Positions 52,509-61,508 of a stretch of DNA of 64,000 nucleotides are shown in pieces. The DNA comes from an uncultured Lachnospiraceae bacterium. GTDB taxonomy: Bacteria; Bacillota; Clostridia; Lachnospirales; Lachnospiraceae. Position numbers and translations under genes: made by a program. Positions within the stretch are counted from its first letter, which is position 1. Every line of letters starts with the position of its first letter. Where the stretch lies: positions 1-64,000 of the forward strand of contig CALAEX010000066.1 in NCBI GenBank assembly GCA_937891165.1. Reading direction: 5' to 3'. A model generated the notes under the pieces. The model ran no database searches. It was given only the letters and a program-made list of their open reading frames with translations, and had not been told where the DNA came from.

Positions 52509-52822
52509 CCGCTTTGGAAAGACTTATGAATGGAGAAGATGAAGGTCTTCAGATAGAAATCGAAAGTTTTGGAATTCGAAGTGAAGAAAGAGATACCACT
52601 GGTGATTTCTATAAAATAGATTTAACTTTTGACGGGAATGAATCTTTTTGTATCAGAGCATTTTTGTTTGATCCGAAAAGAGAGATTGAATTAATTGACG
52701 TTATGGAAACTTCTTTTGGAAATCCTATCGATATGAGGGATGGAAATTATGAATTAGAAATGAGTATTGATGAGTTCAATGAGAATTGTATTCAGATTGT
52801 ATCTGACATCATTACCGGGTAA
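52505..52822 (+). CDS. Unknown small acidic protein
   Basis: 105 residues (MTALERLMNGEDEGLQIEIE), strongly acidic and beta-rich. Start overlaps the previous stop (ATGA). Function unknown. Confidence 0.5.
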   Translation: MTALERLMNGEDEGLQIEIESFGIRSEERDTTGDFYKIDLTFDGNESFCIRAFLFDPKREIELIDVMETSFGNPIDMRDGNYELEMSIDEFNENCIQIVSDIITG

Positions 52823-52838
52823 AAGTAATAAAAATATA

Positions 52839-52863
52839 ACGATATATTATTCTATTGAATAGA
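52839..52863 (+). promoter_or_regulatory. Putative phage promoter
   Basis: AACGATATATTATTCTATTG, 28 bp before the start of the gene at 52887. Confidence 0.5.
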
Positions 52864-52886
52864 ATACAGAAAGGAGAAACTGAATA

Positions 52887-53750
52887 ATGAGACGAAAAAT
52901 CGAAACAAATTCTGATGCAGGAGAAGTTAAGAAACCAGCACCAAGAAAACGCAGTACTTCCAAGAAAAGTACTACAACTGAAAAAGAAACTAAAATAGAG
53001 GAAATTCCCACTGAAGAGGTAAAGGAAAAAGAAAATAAACCGGATATTTCTGAAATGTCTGTTGCTGATTATTTCAACCTCGTAAAAAGTATGAAAAGAG
53101 AGACTGACTCTGAATATGCTCGTAAGATGTTAGAAACTTGCGAAGGAATGATTAAAAGATTTGAAGTTCTTGGTCAGAAAGAGGCATCGAAAAAGGCAGC
53201 TCTTGCTGCAAAAGCTTTGACAAAAGACTTAGAGCTTTATGAAAAGGGTATCCGTACTTATATTCATATTGATGATATTACGAAATACATCAAAGAAATG
53301 AAAGCTGATAAAAAGAAACCGTTGAAACTTATCGAATTGGAAAACTTTCCACGTATCGTTCCTGATGATGTGGTAGATAAATGGTTACCAGTTCGTGAGT
53401 ACTTTGATGCAGCATATGTATTATTTACAGATTATACTGAAAATACAGAAGAAAAAAGTACAGTTGCTGCAGCTATGGGAAAACAGTCTACACAGGCTGA
53501 AGTAGAGAAAAAGAGAAAGGAAAAAGACCCTATTCTCTTTGGTGCTATAAAAGTCGATCCAGACAGAAACACATTAAAAGGAAACTGTTATGAAAAGATG
53601 TATTTCATTGCCGACTGGGTTGATGACTACTGTGATTTAACTTTCGATAAGTTATTAGAGCGGCTTGCAGAAGAAGGTAAAACCGATATGATTCACAATA
53701 TCGAACCTATTGAGAGTGCAGACGAATTTAGAAAATTCGCTGAACTTTAA
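52887..53750 (+). CDS. Unknown protein with basic N-terminus
   Basis: 287 residues. A disordered Lys/Thr-rich first 50 residues (KPAPRKRSTSKKSTTTEKET), then a helical body (MSVADYFNLVKSMKRETDSE) and a mixed C-terminus (EKDPILFGAIKVDPDRNTLK). I do not recognise the family. Follows a promoter-like motif and heads a set of genes running to 56751. Confidence 0.55.
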   Translation: MRRKIETNSDAGEVKKPAPRKRSTSKKSTTTEKETKIEEIPTEEVKEKENKPDISEMSVADYFNLVKSMKRETDSEYARKMLETCEGMIKRFEVLGQKEASKKAALAAKALTKDLELYEKGIRTYIHIDDITKYIKEMKADKKKPLKLIELENFPRIVPDDVVDKWLPVREYFDAAYVLFTDYTENTEEKSTVAAAMGKQSTQAEVEKKRKEKDPILFGAIKVDPDRNTLKGNCYEKMYFIADWVDDYCDLTFDKLLERLAEEGKTDMIHNIEPIESADEFRKFAEL

Positions 53751-53762
53751 GGAGGTATCTTT

Positions 53763-54620
53763 ATGGTAGGAAACTATCCTTTACCACCAGATATTGATTT
53801 AACAGAAGATGCCGTATTTCAGGGAAGAGATGGATTTATCACTGCAGAAAATCATAATCTTCCTTGGGAGGAAGATAAACTAGCCAATTTCACATTTCGA
53901 TATGTGAATGGTAGTTGGGGAAATTTTGAAATCGTCAGTGATGACCTATGGACTTCAAATAGAAATTTTGATAGTGCCTTTACAACACGAGTTATAAACA
54001 GTACAGCTACTACAATTACTACAACAAATGGCACTAATCAAAGAGTTTTATCTACATCATCCAATCAATTATATTACAAAACATATTCATTTAATGGATT
54101 GGAATCGATGGCATATTGGACGATTGATTCCTATTTTGAGAAATTGGAAGATGTATTCCATAAATATTATACGGAAGCTTTAGGAAAAGAAATATCTCCA
54201 GTATATAATAAGTGTCTGCAAGAAATTGACATTAAAGAATTGATTGTACAAAAACAAAGCGATGATATCGAAGTAGTAGATATAACAGAATTGAAAGTTG
54301 ACTATGAAAAAATAGCTCGCGAATATTTTATAAATAGTACAGTCCTTAGACGAAAAGTAGCATATCAGGAAATCGGTATACCATTTTCTCCATACGAACC
54401 GGATAAAGACACACCAGATGATTTAACATCATTCACTGGTTTGGACCATGGTAGATTCTATAAAAACGTTTTACCTTGGGAAGAGAGTGATAGTGGAGAA
54501 AATATCTTTCGCATAGAAACAAATGATAGTATAAATACTACCGTTGTTGATACCTCTATTATTTCAGAATCTTTGGAAAGTTTGGTAAATCAGGATGATG
54601 TGGAGGTATTTATAGCATGA
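53763..54620 (+). CDS. Unknown phage protein
   Basis: 285 residues, starting MVGNYPLPPDIDLTEDAVFQ. Two similar motifs, HNLPWEED and NVLPWEES, suggest an internal duplication of a short binding segment. No enzyme motif. Ribosome site AAGGAGG. Overlaps the MazG-like gene by 4 bp. Confidence 0.5.
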   Translation: MVGNYPLPPDIDLTEDAVFQGRDGFITAENHNLPWEEDKLANFTFRYVNGSWGNFEIVSDDLWTSNRNFDSAFTTRVINSTATTITTTNGTNQRVLSTSSNQLYYKTYSFNGLESMAYWTIDSYFEKLEDVFHKYYTEALGKEISPVYNKCLQEIDIKELIVQKQSDDIEVVDITELKVDYEKIAREYFINSTVLRRKVAYQEIGIPFSPYEPDKDTPDDLTSFTGLDHGRFYKNVLPWEESDSGENIFRIETNDSINTTVVDTSIISESLESLVNQDDVEVFIA

Positions 54621-55138
54621 AAAAGAATAAAATATATGATAATGTGAATAAGAAGCTTGAGAATTCTCAAGCTTCTATTCTTCTTATCGAAGAGATTTCA
54701 GAACTCATTACTGAAATCTCTTTAATTATGGCGGATGAAGGTTCTATAGACCATTTAACAGAAGAAATTATTGACGTAGAAATTATGACAAATTTGGTAA
54801 TGAGGACTTTCAAAATATCCAATAAAGACGTGAATAAATACATGGATAAAATTAGAAAGAAAGAGGATGTAGAAACAAACTTAATACGTCTATCTTTTAA
54901 TAAAGATGAACTATTTAAAAAATGTATTAAACGTCTATCTGTCTTCCAGAAAACGATATGTAAAAAGAATAGAGGAAGACATAATAAAAAAGATATAGCA
55001 GAAGCCATTGCTTCTGTTAATATATCCCTTGAGGTATTGATAGAAATTTGCGACGTGTCTGATAATAGATATGGCAAATGGAGATCAAAGAAACTCAAGA
55101 GACTCCAGAAACGGAGTAAGAAAAATAAAATAATTTAA
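54617..55138 (+). CDS. MazG-like helical protein
   Basis: 173 residues. LLIEEISELITEISLIM and DHLTEEIIDVEIMTNLVMRT reproduce the EExxE and EExxD helices of MazG-type pyrophosphohydrolases in the first 80 residues. The last 90 residues contain KKNRGRHNKKDIAEAIASVN, a second degenerate copy. The basic tail (KKLKRLQKRSKKNK) is unusual. Second MazG-like protein in the window after 51303. Confidence 0.5.
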   Translation: MKKNKIYDNVNKKLENSQASILLIEEISELITEISLIMADEGSIDHLTEEIIDVEIMTNLVMRTFKISNKDVNKYMDKIRKKEDVETNLIRLSFNKDELFKKCIKRLSVFQKTICKKNRGRHNKKDIAEAIASVNISLEVLIEICDVSDNRYGKWRSKKLKRLQKRSKKNKII

Positions 55139-55161
55139 TATACAACAAGGAGAAAAGAAAA

Positions 55162-56751
55162 ATGAAAAGAAAAGATCTAATGAAAATGGGAATGTATAAC
55201 TCTATCAGCGATGCAATTGTAAAAATAGCATCTGCAAATATTATGAGAGTGGTTAATCCGACACTGAATAATGTAAATGCATATATTAATGAAAATATGA
55301 TGCCTCATTTTACAATCTCAGGACATTATGACAGCTACATTTCTAAAGCATGTGTATCTGTATTAGAAGACAAATATTTGAAGTATAAATACGGTTCTAC
55401 ACTTATTGATGTTGACCCAAGCTTCGCTCTCTGTACAGCATCTATTGAAAGAGTAAAGAGAAAAGTAAGTTGCTTCCCAGAATTGGTTAATAAAACCATC
55501 AAACCAGGTATCTTCACATTGGTTATGGATGATGAAGGTTCACGAATGATTATCGTAAAAGAACCTATATTAAATAAAGATGACCGTTCCGCTAATGGTA
55601 TTCTTGGAAACATTGTCCACTATTCAACTAGTTTCTTCTTTATTGGAAAAAGAAAGAATTACTGGTATAAAAAGATTAGAAGAGAAATTGACGATTTAGT
55701 ATCTTCTATTTCTAAAGCAAACCAGAATAATGGTTCTGTAAGATACCAGACATTAGCAGCTTCCGGTGAATCCAGTAAAGATATGAAAGTAAAAGACATG
55801 GCTCTTTTACAATTTCCAATGAAAGAGCATATCTTAGATAAACTTCAGAGTTTCAGAAATAAAGAATCTATCTATAAAGAATATCAAGTTCCATACAGAA
55901 AAGGTATTCTTCTTGGTGGAAAACCTGGTGTTGGAAAAACAGCTTTTGCATTTGCATTAGCAAATCACTTTGAAATGGAATGCGTTTCTGTTAACTTGGA
56001 TTACTTTGATAAGGCTGACGGTGATGAAGCATTTAAGAATCCAAACACTGTTTATATCATTGATGAAATCGATTCTCAGTTAGTAAACAGAAGTACAACT
56101 GATCATTTAGAAATTCAGAAACAAAATACAACATCAAGAAGACTGCTTCAGCTTCTTAGAGCAATGGATAGTATGGACGGTGGTTCCATTGTAGTAGCAA
56201 CTACAAACTACCCAGAAAGATTAGATCCAGCTTTACTGCGTTCCGGACGTTTCGATATGAATATTAATATGGATGACTTGCCATATGAATATGCAGTAAA
56301 TATGGTTAAATCTCGTGGATGCGATCCAGATGTTTTACTTGCTGGTAAAGAATTCCCATGCAATCCAGCTCAGCTCGAACAGGAAATCATCGAATATATT
56401 CTTAAGACAAATGAAGTTGGTCAGGAAGAAAAGATTTCTTTAGATGAACTTGGTCTTAATGAAGAAATAACAGATAAAGAAGTAGAGCCTAATGTTGAGA
56501 AGAAACCTCGTCGTAAAAAATCAAATCAAATTAAGTCTACTATTCCAGGTTTCCCAACTTCATTTGCTGAATTTATGGGTGTTGTAGAAAAAGAAGAACC
56601 TAGTGATGAGAAAGAAGAATCTTCCGAAGTTTTCTTTGATGACGAAGAGAATGATGAGATGATTCCAGATAATGGGGAAACGCCAGTAAATGCAGAACCA
56701 GTAAATACAGGTAATGATATATCTATGGAAGCAGTGGATGAAGAAGAATAA
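55162..56751 (+). CDS. AAA+ ATPase
   Basis: 529 residues. The AAA+ core lies at about 245-400: Walker A GGKPGVGKTAFA, Walker B TVYIIDEID, and a sensor/arginine-finger segment VVATTNYPERLDPALLRSGR. The N-terminal 220 residues are a separate domain, reminiscent of BCS1-type proteins. A long acidic tail (EEPSDEKEESSEVFFDDEEN) ends the protein. Possible role as a remodelling ATPase in replication or assembly; not resolved further. Followed by a terminator. Confidence 0.8.
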   Translation: MKRKDLMKMGMYNSISDAIVKIASANIMRVVNPTLNNVNAYINENMMPHFTISGHYDSYISKACVSVLEDKYLKYKYGSTLIDVDPSFALCTASIERVKRKVSCFPELVNKTIKPGIFTLVMDDEGSRMIIVKEPILNKDDRSANGILGNIVHYSTSFFFIGKRKNYWYKKIRREIDDLVSSISKANQNNGSVRYQTLAASGESSKDMKVKDMALLQFPMKEHILDKLQSFRNKESIYKEYQVPYRKGILLGGKPGVGKTAFAFALANHFEMECVSVNLDYFDKADGDEAFKNPNTVYIIDEIDSQLVNRSTTDHLEIQKQNTTSRRLLQLLRAMDSMDGGSIVVATTNYPERLDPALLRSGRFDMNINMDDLPYEYAVNMVKSRGCDPDVLLAGKEFPCNPAQLEQEIIEYILKTNEVGQEEKISLDELGLNEEITDKEVEPNVEKKPRRKKSNQIKSTIPGFPTSFAEFMGVVEKEEPSDEKEESSEVFFDDEENDEMIPDNGETPVNAEPVNTGNDISMEAVDEEE

Positions 56752-56761
56752 TTAAAATTAA

Positions 56762-56797
56762 TTCCAGTAGTGTTAAATTAACACTACTGGATATTTT
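56762..56797 (+). terminator. Terminator
   Basis: CCAGTAGTGTTA pairs with TAACACTACTGG, followed by ATATTTTTG. Confidence 0.8.
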
Positions 56798-56807
56798 TGA
56801 GGTTTCT

Positions 56808-56948
56808 ATGAAGATAAAAAAATTAAATATAGTTATTGAGAAGCAGAGTGATAAAGTATTAGATTCCGATAATGAGAAATTGCTTCCAAAAAATAAAAAG
56901 ACAAAGAATAAAAATACCAAGGAGGGTAATAAGAATGAAGAATCCTAA
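56808..56948 (+). CDS. Possible small basic protein
   Basis: 46 codons: MKIKKLNIVIEKQSDKVLDS then Lys/Asn-rich KKTKNKNTKEGNKN. It overlaps the next start by 14 bp, so it may serve for translational coupling. Weak TGAGG site. Confidence 0.4.
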   Translation: MKIKKLNIVIEKQSDKVLDSDNEKLLPKNKKTKNKNTKEGNKNEES

Positions 56949-58395
56949 ACATGTCTTTGACATTCAAAAATTAATTAATGGTGAATATAGCTCAAAAGAA
57001 CTCAGAGATAAATGTGAAGAACTCAAAATGGAACGAGAAGTTGTTAATGCCGTCGGACCATTCTTTAATATATCAATTATAAAGGCATTAAAGAGTAAGC
57101 ATATTAATAGAGAGGATGCATTATCTTTACTTGCAAATCTCGTGAATATGCGAATTGAAGAATATATGTCAACCGGAGATGCTTCCGAAACAATTGAAAA
57201 GTTAGAGCATGATATAAAGCTTATTCGGAACGAATTATCTGAAAAAGATTTGATTATTCTTGCAAGAGATGAACAGATTAGTTCTCTTCAGAATTCTATT
57301 GAGGATTTAAGAAAGAAAGTAAAAGAAACATGTGATACTAGTGTATATGAAGATAAAATTAAAAGTCTAGATAGTAGATATAAAAACATGTGGTATCAAA
57401 AAAAGAAAGCTGAAAATGAAGTTAAATCCCTCAACACGATTAATTTGAAATTGCAAGATGAATTAAATATGGTTAAAGAAGACTTAGAAGCTATGAAGAA
57501 AGCTCAAAAACCAAAAGCTACCCCAAAAAATAAAGAAATCGCAAAATATAACGCACCATATACAGTAACAACAGTATCTATGAATACATCTGAAATATCT
57601 AGTGATGGATTAGAAAATGCACCTGCGAAAATAGTAAAAGTTCATTCATTTGAGGCTGCTGAATTTATTAATTTGACTATGGACAATTATGTGAAACGAA
57701 ATAAAGTTACAGATAATATGGTTTATGATGCTCTTCATTATTATATATTTCACTTTTTAACTTTAGAAGATGATGTATTTAGATATAAAATATTATTAGA
57801 TATAGAGAAAAAATTAAAACATTCATCTGGAAAGTCTTTAAGAAATCTCCCTATTCCAGAAAAAGTTGAGATGTTGGATAAGTTTAATGATATGATTACT
57901 TATATATTAAAAGCAATTGAAAACAAATATGGTATCAGTATCAAAGAAATATTTGAAACCGATTATTGTGTGAACTATGGTGATATTCCGATTCATAAAG
58001 AATTTGTAATTTTTATCGTTGGTTCTTTAATGCATTATATACTTGACCCCTGTTACAAAGTTTCTAATTATGATAGAGCAAAATTATATTATAGTGCTGG
58101 ATACGTAATTATGCAGGCATGTAATTTAGACACCTTAGAATTTATCGGTTATATGAATTTACAAAAAATTTGCGGTACACCGATAGAAATTCCAAAAGAT
58201 TGGGCTAGACTATATGATGGATATAAGAAAGGTTCGATGTCTGTAAAATATATTGCAGCATTAACCCGTCTTCCTGTAGAACGTGTATATACTTTATTAT
58301 ATAGAACCATTAATGGTCTTCAGAAAACCAAAGGTTGTGCAGCATACAGTTCTACTATACGTAAAGAAGTTTTAGCATATTCTGGAATAAAATAG
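56935..58395 (+). CDS. Coiled-coil protein with HTH-like end
   Basis: 486 residues. A long coiled coil at about residues 80-195 (ETIEKLEHDIKLIRNELSEK). The C-terminal 40 residues (YKKGSMSVKYIAALTRLPVE) look like a helix-turn-helix. The segment IPKDWARLYDGYKKGS is also found in the next gene (IPKNWAELYHGYKSNF), so they are paralogues. GGAGGGTAAT supports ATG 56935. First of four related genes to 60937. Confidence 0.6.
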   Translation: MKNPKHVFDIQKLINGEYSSKELRDKCEELKMEREVVNAVGPFFNISIIKALKSKHINREDALSLLANLVNMRIEEYMSTGDASETIEKLEHDIKLIRNELSEKDLIILARDEQISSLQNSIEDLRKKVKETCDTSVYEDKIKSLDSRYKNMWYQKKKAENEVKSLNTINLKLQDELNMVKEDLEAMKKAQKPKATPKNKEIAKYNAPYTVTTVSMNTSEISSDGLENAPAKIVKVHSFEAAEFINLTMDNYVKRNKVTDNMVYDALHYYIFHFLTLEDDVFRYKILLDIEKKLKHSSGKSLRNLPIPEKVEMLDKFNDMITYILKAIENKYGISIKEIFETDYCVNYGDIPIHKEFVIFIVGSLMHYILDPCYKVSNYDRAKLYYSAGYVIMQACNLDTLEFIGYMNLQKICGTPIEIPKDWARLYDGYKKGSMSVKYIAALTRLPVERVYTLLYRTINGLQKTKGCAAYSSTIRKEVLAYSGIK

Positions 58396-58405
58396 TGAGG
58401 TTAAA

Positions 58406-59692
58406 ATGAAAAAGAAGATAATGAAAAATAAAATAGAGCAACTCGAAAAAGAGTTGCTCTATTTTAAACAGAAACTATTTGAAAAAGATGGTGAAATAAC
58501 TCATCTTAAAAAAGATATTGAGCAAATCAGACATCTTTTAGATGTGAAAACTGAAAAAGAAGTAAGTATGGAATTATCTTCACTTTTAGAAGTGGAAAAT
58601 CCGGATTTAAAATTTAAATATGGTCATAACTGTCATAAATTCTTTAGATCAATTGGCAATATATCGGATGAAATAATGATATCAATTGATAGTGTTGTGG
58701 AGTCTTTCATAACGGATCCGATTTATAGTCGTTTATTAAGAAATAATGATACTTACCTAACTACGAAAAATAGTATTAGACGTGAAATATTTATCGGTAT
58801 CATGACATACCTTGGACATATATTAAAAGATGAAACTGATATATTTGTGTATAGAGAGTTATCGAGAATTTATAAAGAGGATTTAGAAATTGCATTTCCT
58901 GGTGCAGTAAAAACAATTTCAAATACTGATTTGAAAGAGAAATCGATAAATACACTTAATGGTATCATTGAGTATCTGTTTCAATTAATTCAATCATCAA
59001 GTATGATGAACATTGATGATATTTTAAATGAAACTGAAAATACAGGATGGAACTATTCTACCGTCGTGTATACTTTAGGTTCATTATTTGATAAAATATT
59101 TAACAATTTCGAAGATATTAAAATATGTAATGAAATTGCAAATATATTATTATATCAATATACGAAAAATTATAGTACTACGAAATTTGAAAATATGAAA
59201 GAACGTCCACACAGACATCTGAATATTCCTAAAAATTGGGCAGAATTGTATCATGGATATAAGTCTAATTTTTATACTAGATCTGATTTAATTAAATATA
59301 CAGGTTTAGCAGATACTACATTATATAAATTTATAGACTTTACAGACAACGGTATTAGTTATCTTGGTATCAATAATCAAAAATATCAATCTATTAAAAA
59401 ACTAGATGATGAGACAAAGAAAATGTGTTTCAGTGATTCATATATTGAAGCTTTTGTGGATAATATGTGTATCGTTGATAGTGGTGACTTTTGTATATCT
59501 ACTCCTGTAATAGAATTATTTACGGCATATAAAGAATTCCGAAAACAACATGATGGACGTATTATTTTAGATGAAGAAAAAATATCATTTTCAAAACAAC
59601 TTAAAAAATATACAGGATGTATATCAAAAAAGAAACGACATCCAAACTATAAACATCCAGTTCATTGTTATAGAGGAATAAAACTTAAATAA
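58406..59692 (+). CDS. Paralogue with primase-C-like DNA-binding domain
   Basis: 428 residues. Coiled-coil start (KNKIEQLEKELLYFKQKLFE), the IPKNWAELYHGYKSN segment shared with 56935, and a C-terminal domain (CIVDSGDFCISTPVIELFTA, YKEFRKQHDG, KRHPNYKHPVHCYRGIKL) resembling the winged-helix end of D5/VapE-type phage primase-helicases. No ATPase motif is present, so it would be a stand-alone DNA-binding version. Confidence 0.55.
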   Translation: MKKKIMKNKIEQLEKELLYFKQKLFEKDGEITHLKKDIEQIRHLLDVKTEKEVSMELSSLLEVENPDLKFKYGHNCHKFFRSIGNISDEIMISIDSVVESFITDPIYSRLLRNNDTYLTTKNSIRREIFIGIMTYLGHILKDETDIFVYRELSRIYKEDLEIAFPGAVKTISNTDLKEKSINTLNGIIEYLFQLIQSSSMMNIDDILNETENTGWNYSTVVYTLGSLFDKIFNNFEDIKICNEIANILLYQYTKNYSTTKFENMKERPHRHLNIPKNWAELYHGYKSNFYTRSDLIKYTGLADTTLYKFIDFTDNGISYLGINNQKYQSIKKLDDETKKMCFSDSYIEAFVDNMCIVDSGDFCISTPVIELFTAYKEFRKQHDGRIILDEEKISFSKQLKKYTGCISKKKRHPNYKHPVHCYRGIKLK

Positions 59693-59721
59693 ATCTTATT
59701 GCGAAGAAAGGTATAAAATTT

Positions 59722-60207
59722 ATGAAGAAGAAAAAACTACTTGAAATGTTTATAGCACTTGAAAGGGAGATGGCTGAATTAGAAACAGCTCTTTCCAAAA
59801 AAGATGATGAAATAATTAAACTCAAGAAAGATATTGAGAATATTAAAAGAAGTATGGGTTTCGACAAAAAGTATTTAGATACTATACAAAAACCGTCGAA
59901 AATTGATCCTTATATCATTGATTTCATCAATACTATGTGTTATGTGGATGTGAATGACTTCGGATTATTCACTCCTACAGACGAGTTATTTTCAGCATAT
60001 AAAGAATTTCGAAAAAGTGATGGTCGTGAAATAGACGATGATGAGAAAATTGGATTTTCGAAACGAATTAAGGAATATACAGGATGCGAGCCTAGAAAGA
60101 AACGTCATCCATTATATTTAAACCCGATGAATGGTTATCGTGGAATAAAATTAAATAAATCTTATTGTAAAGGAAGGAATGAAAGTTATGAAGAAAAAGA
60201 AACTTAA
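59722..60207 (+). CDS. Small paralogue: coiled coil plus primase-C-like domain
   Basis: 161 residues: a 45-residue coiled coil followed by a domain very close to the end of 58406 (CYVDVNDFGLFTPTDELFSA, YKEFRKSDG, CEPRKKRHPLYLNPMNGYRG). It looks like an internally deleted copy of the larger paralogue. Overlaps the next gene by 20 bp. Confidence 0.6.
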   Translation: MKKKKLLEMFIALEREMAELETALSKKDDEIIKLKKDIENIKRSMGFDKKYLDTIQKPSKIDPYIIDFINTMCYVDVNDFGLFTPTDELFSAYKEFRKSDGREIDDDEKIGFSKRIKEYTGCEPRKKRHPLYLNPMNGYRGIKLNKSYCKGRNESYEEKET

Positions 60208-60937
60208 AAAAGAATTGAAAATTTATAAAGAAAAAGTTAAACGACAGAAAAAGATACTTAACAATTTTACTCATATCAATAAGACGGATATTGTTGATGA
60301 AGCAGCTCTTATGCAGTCATTGACATCTATATTGGCAATTAATGCATATAAACGGCTACCTATTATTATGGGAGATAGAATTCCTGGATATGAACCAGAC
60401 TACTTATTTCAAGCAGGTTTGGCTTTGGTAATAGAAGATATGATATCATTAGGGTATCGAAAATCCGATAAAGAAACACTTCTTGAATATATCGGAGATA
60501 TCAAATGTGAATTTGAAATACCAGAATCTTTCGATTTGGATACAAAAGAAGGAATATATGATAGAAATTTATTATTCTTAATCAGAATATCATTTATGGA
60601 AATGATATATTGGGTATACAAATCATATTTTCAAACGTTTAATGATGGTGGAATCAAAACTATGACAACAGAATATTATGGGTTGGCAGATATATTTGGA
60701 ACTTTAGCTCATTTAACAGATTGGGGAGAGTTCTATAATGAAACCATTGTACTACTTAGACATTTACACCCAGCTAATTTAATAGCTGTTTATAATAAAT
60801 ATTTACAGGATTCTAAGTCCTTATGTATAGAGTTTGATGGCGATGCGGAAATTAATTTCCAATTAATTTATCATAAATTCTTACAAATTCGAGGAGGCGA
60901 TGAAGCACCTCTCAATTATCTATTCGATAATAAGTAA
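60188..60937 (+). CDS. Unknown protein, fourth member of the cluster
   Basis: 249 residues with a short basic coiled-coil start (MKKKKLKKELKIYKEKVKRQ), like the preceding genes, then a helical domain resembling the middle of 58406 (FLIRISFMEMIYWVYKSYFQ). No primase-C-like end. ATG 60188 is preferred since AAGGAAGGA lies at proper distance. Confidence 0.55.
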   Translation: MKKKKLKKELKIYKEKVKRQKKILNNFTHINKTDIVDEAALMQSLTSILAINAYKRLPIIMGDRIPGYEPDYLFQAGLALVIEDMISLGYRKSDKETLLEYIGDIKCEFEIPESFDLDTKEGIYDRNLLFLIRISFMEMIYWVYKSYFQTFNDGGIKTMTTEYYGLADIFGTLAHLTDWGEFYNETIVLLRHLHPANLIAVYNKYLQDSKSLCIEFDGDAEINFQLIYHKFLQIRGGDEAPLNYLFDNK

Positions 60938-61023
60938 TTTTTACACGAACACCATAATAAGTCTTTTGACGAATTATGGTGTTCTTTTTTCTTAAAAGGG
61001 GACAGAATAGGAAGTGATGACTT

Positions 61024-61461
61024 ATGATTACGAGAATTAAAAACTTTTTTACAAAGTTAGTTGATAGAGTAAGAGAATTGGCTTCGAAGAAAGAAGAGCC
61101 CAAAGACTCTACCATATCTGAAGTTAAGACGTATTTTATAATACCGAAAAAAATTGATGATATATTGCAAGAGACTTTGTCGAGATTTTCTGGTAGCATG
61201 AGTATTCAAAAGGATATTGTTGCGACAATATATTTATCCAGGGATGGATATGACTACCGAGAAATTGGTAGAATATTTGGTGTATCAGCAACTACTATCT
61301 ATAGAAGGGTGAAAGAGTTACCTAAGAAAATGCATACTATATATGAAACCATTAAGAAGGAAACTGACTATGATGATGCAGTTATCTTGAAATCGATGGA
61401 AACCTTTTTTGGACCAAAATTCTCATTAGACGATAATGGTCATATTGAAATGATCATGTAA
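61024..61461 (+). CDS. Helix-turn-helix protein
   Basis: 145 residues. A clear helix-turn-helix at about 75-105 (LSRDGYDYREIGRIFGVSAT then TIYRRVKELPKKM), of the type found in resolvases and sigma-like regulators. The N-terminal 35 residues are basic. Likely a DNA-binding regulator. Ends at a strong terminator. Confidence 0.6.
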   Translation: MITRIKNFFTKLVDRVRELASKKEEPKDSTISEVKTYFIIPKKIDDILQETLSRFSGSMSIQKDIVATIYLSRDGYDYREIGRIFGVSATTIYRRVKELPKKMHTIYETIKKETDYDDAVILKSMETFFGPKFSLDDNGHIEMIM

Positions 61462-61462
61462 A

Positions 61463-61508
61463 ATAATCCCTAGTATCATTTAGATACTAGGGATGTTTTA
61501 TTTTTTTT
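61463..61508. terminator. Terminator
   Basis: ATCCCTAGTATC pairs with GATACTAGGGAT, followed by a long T-run, between convergent genes. Confidence 0.85.
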
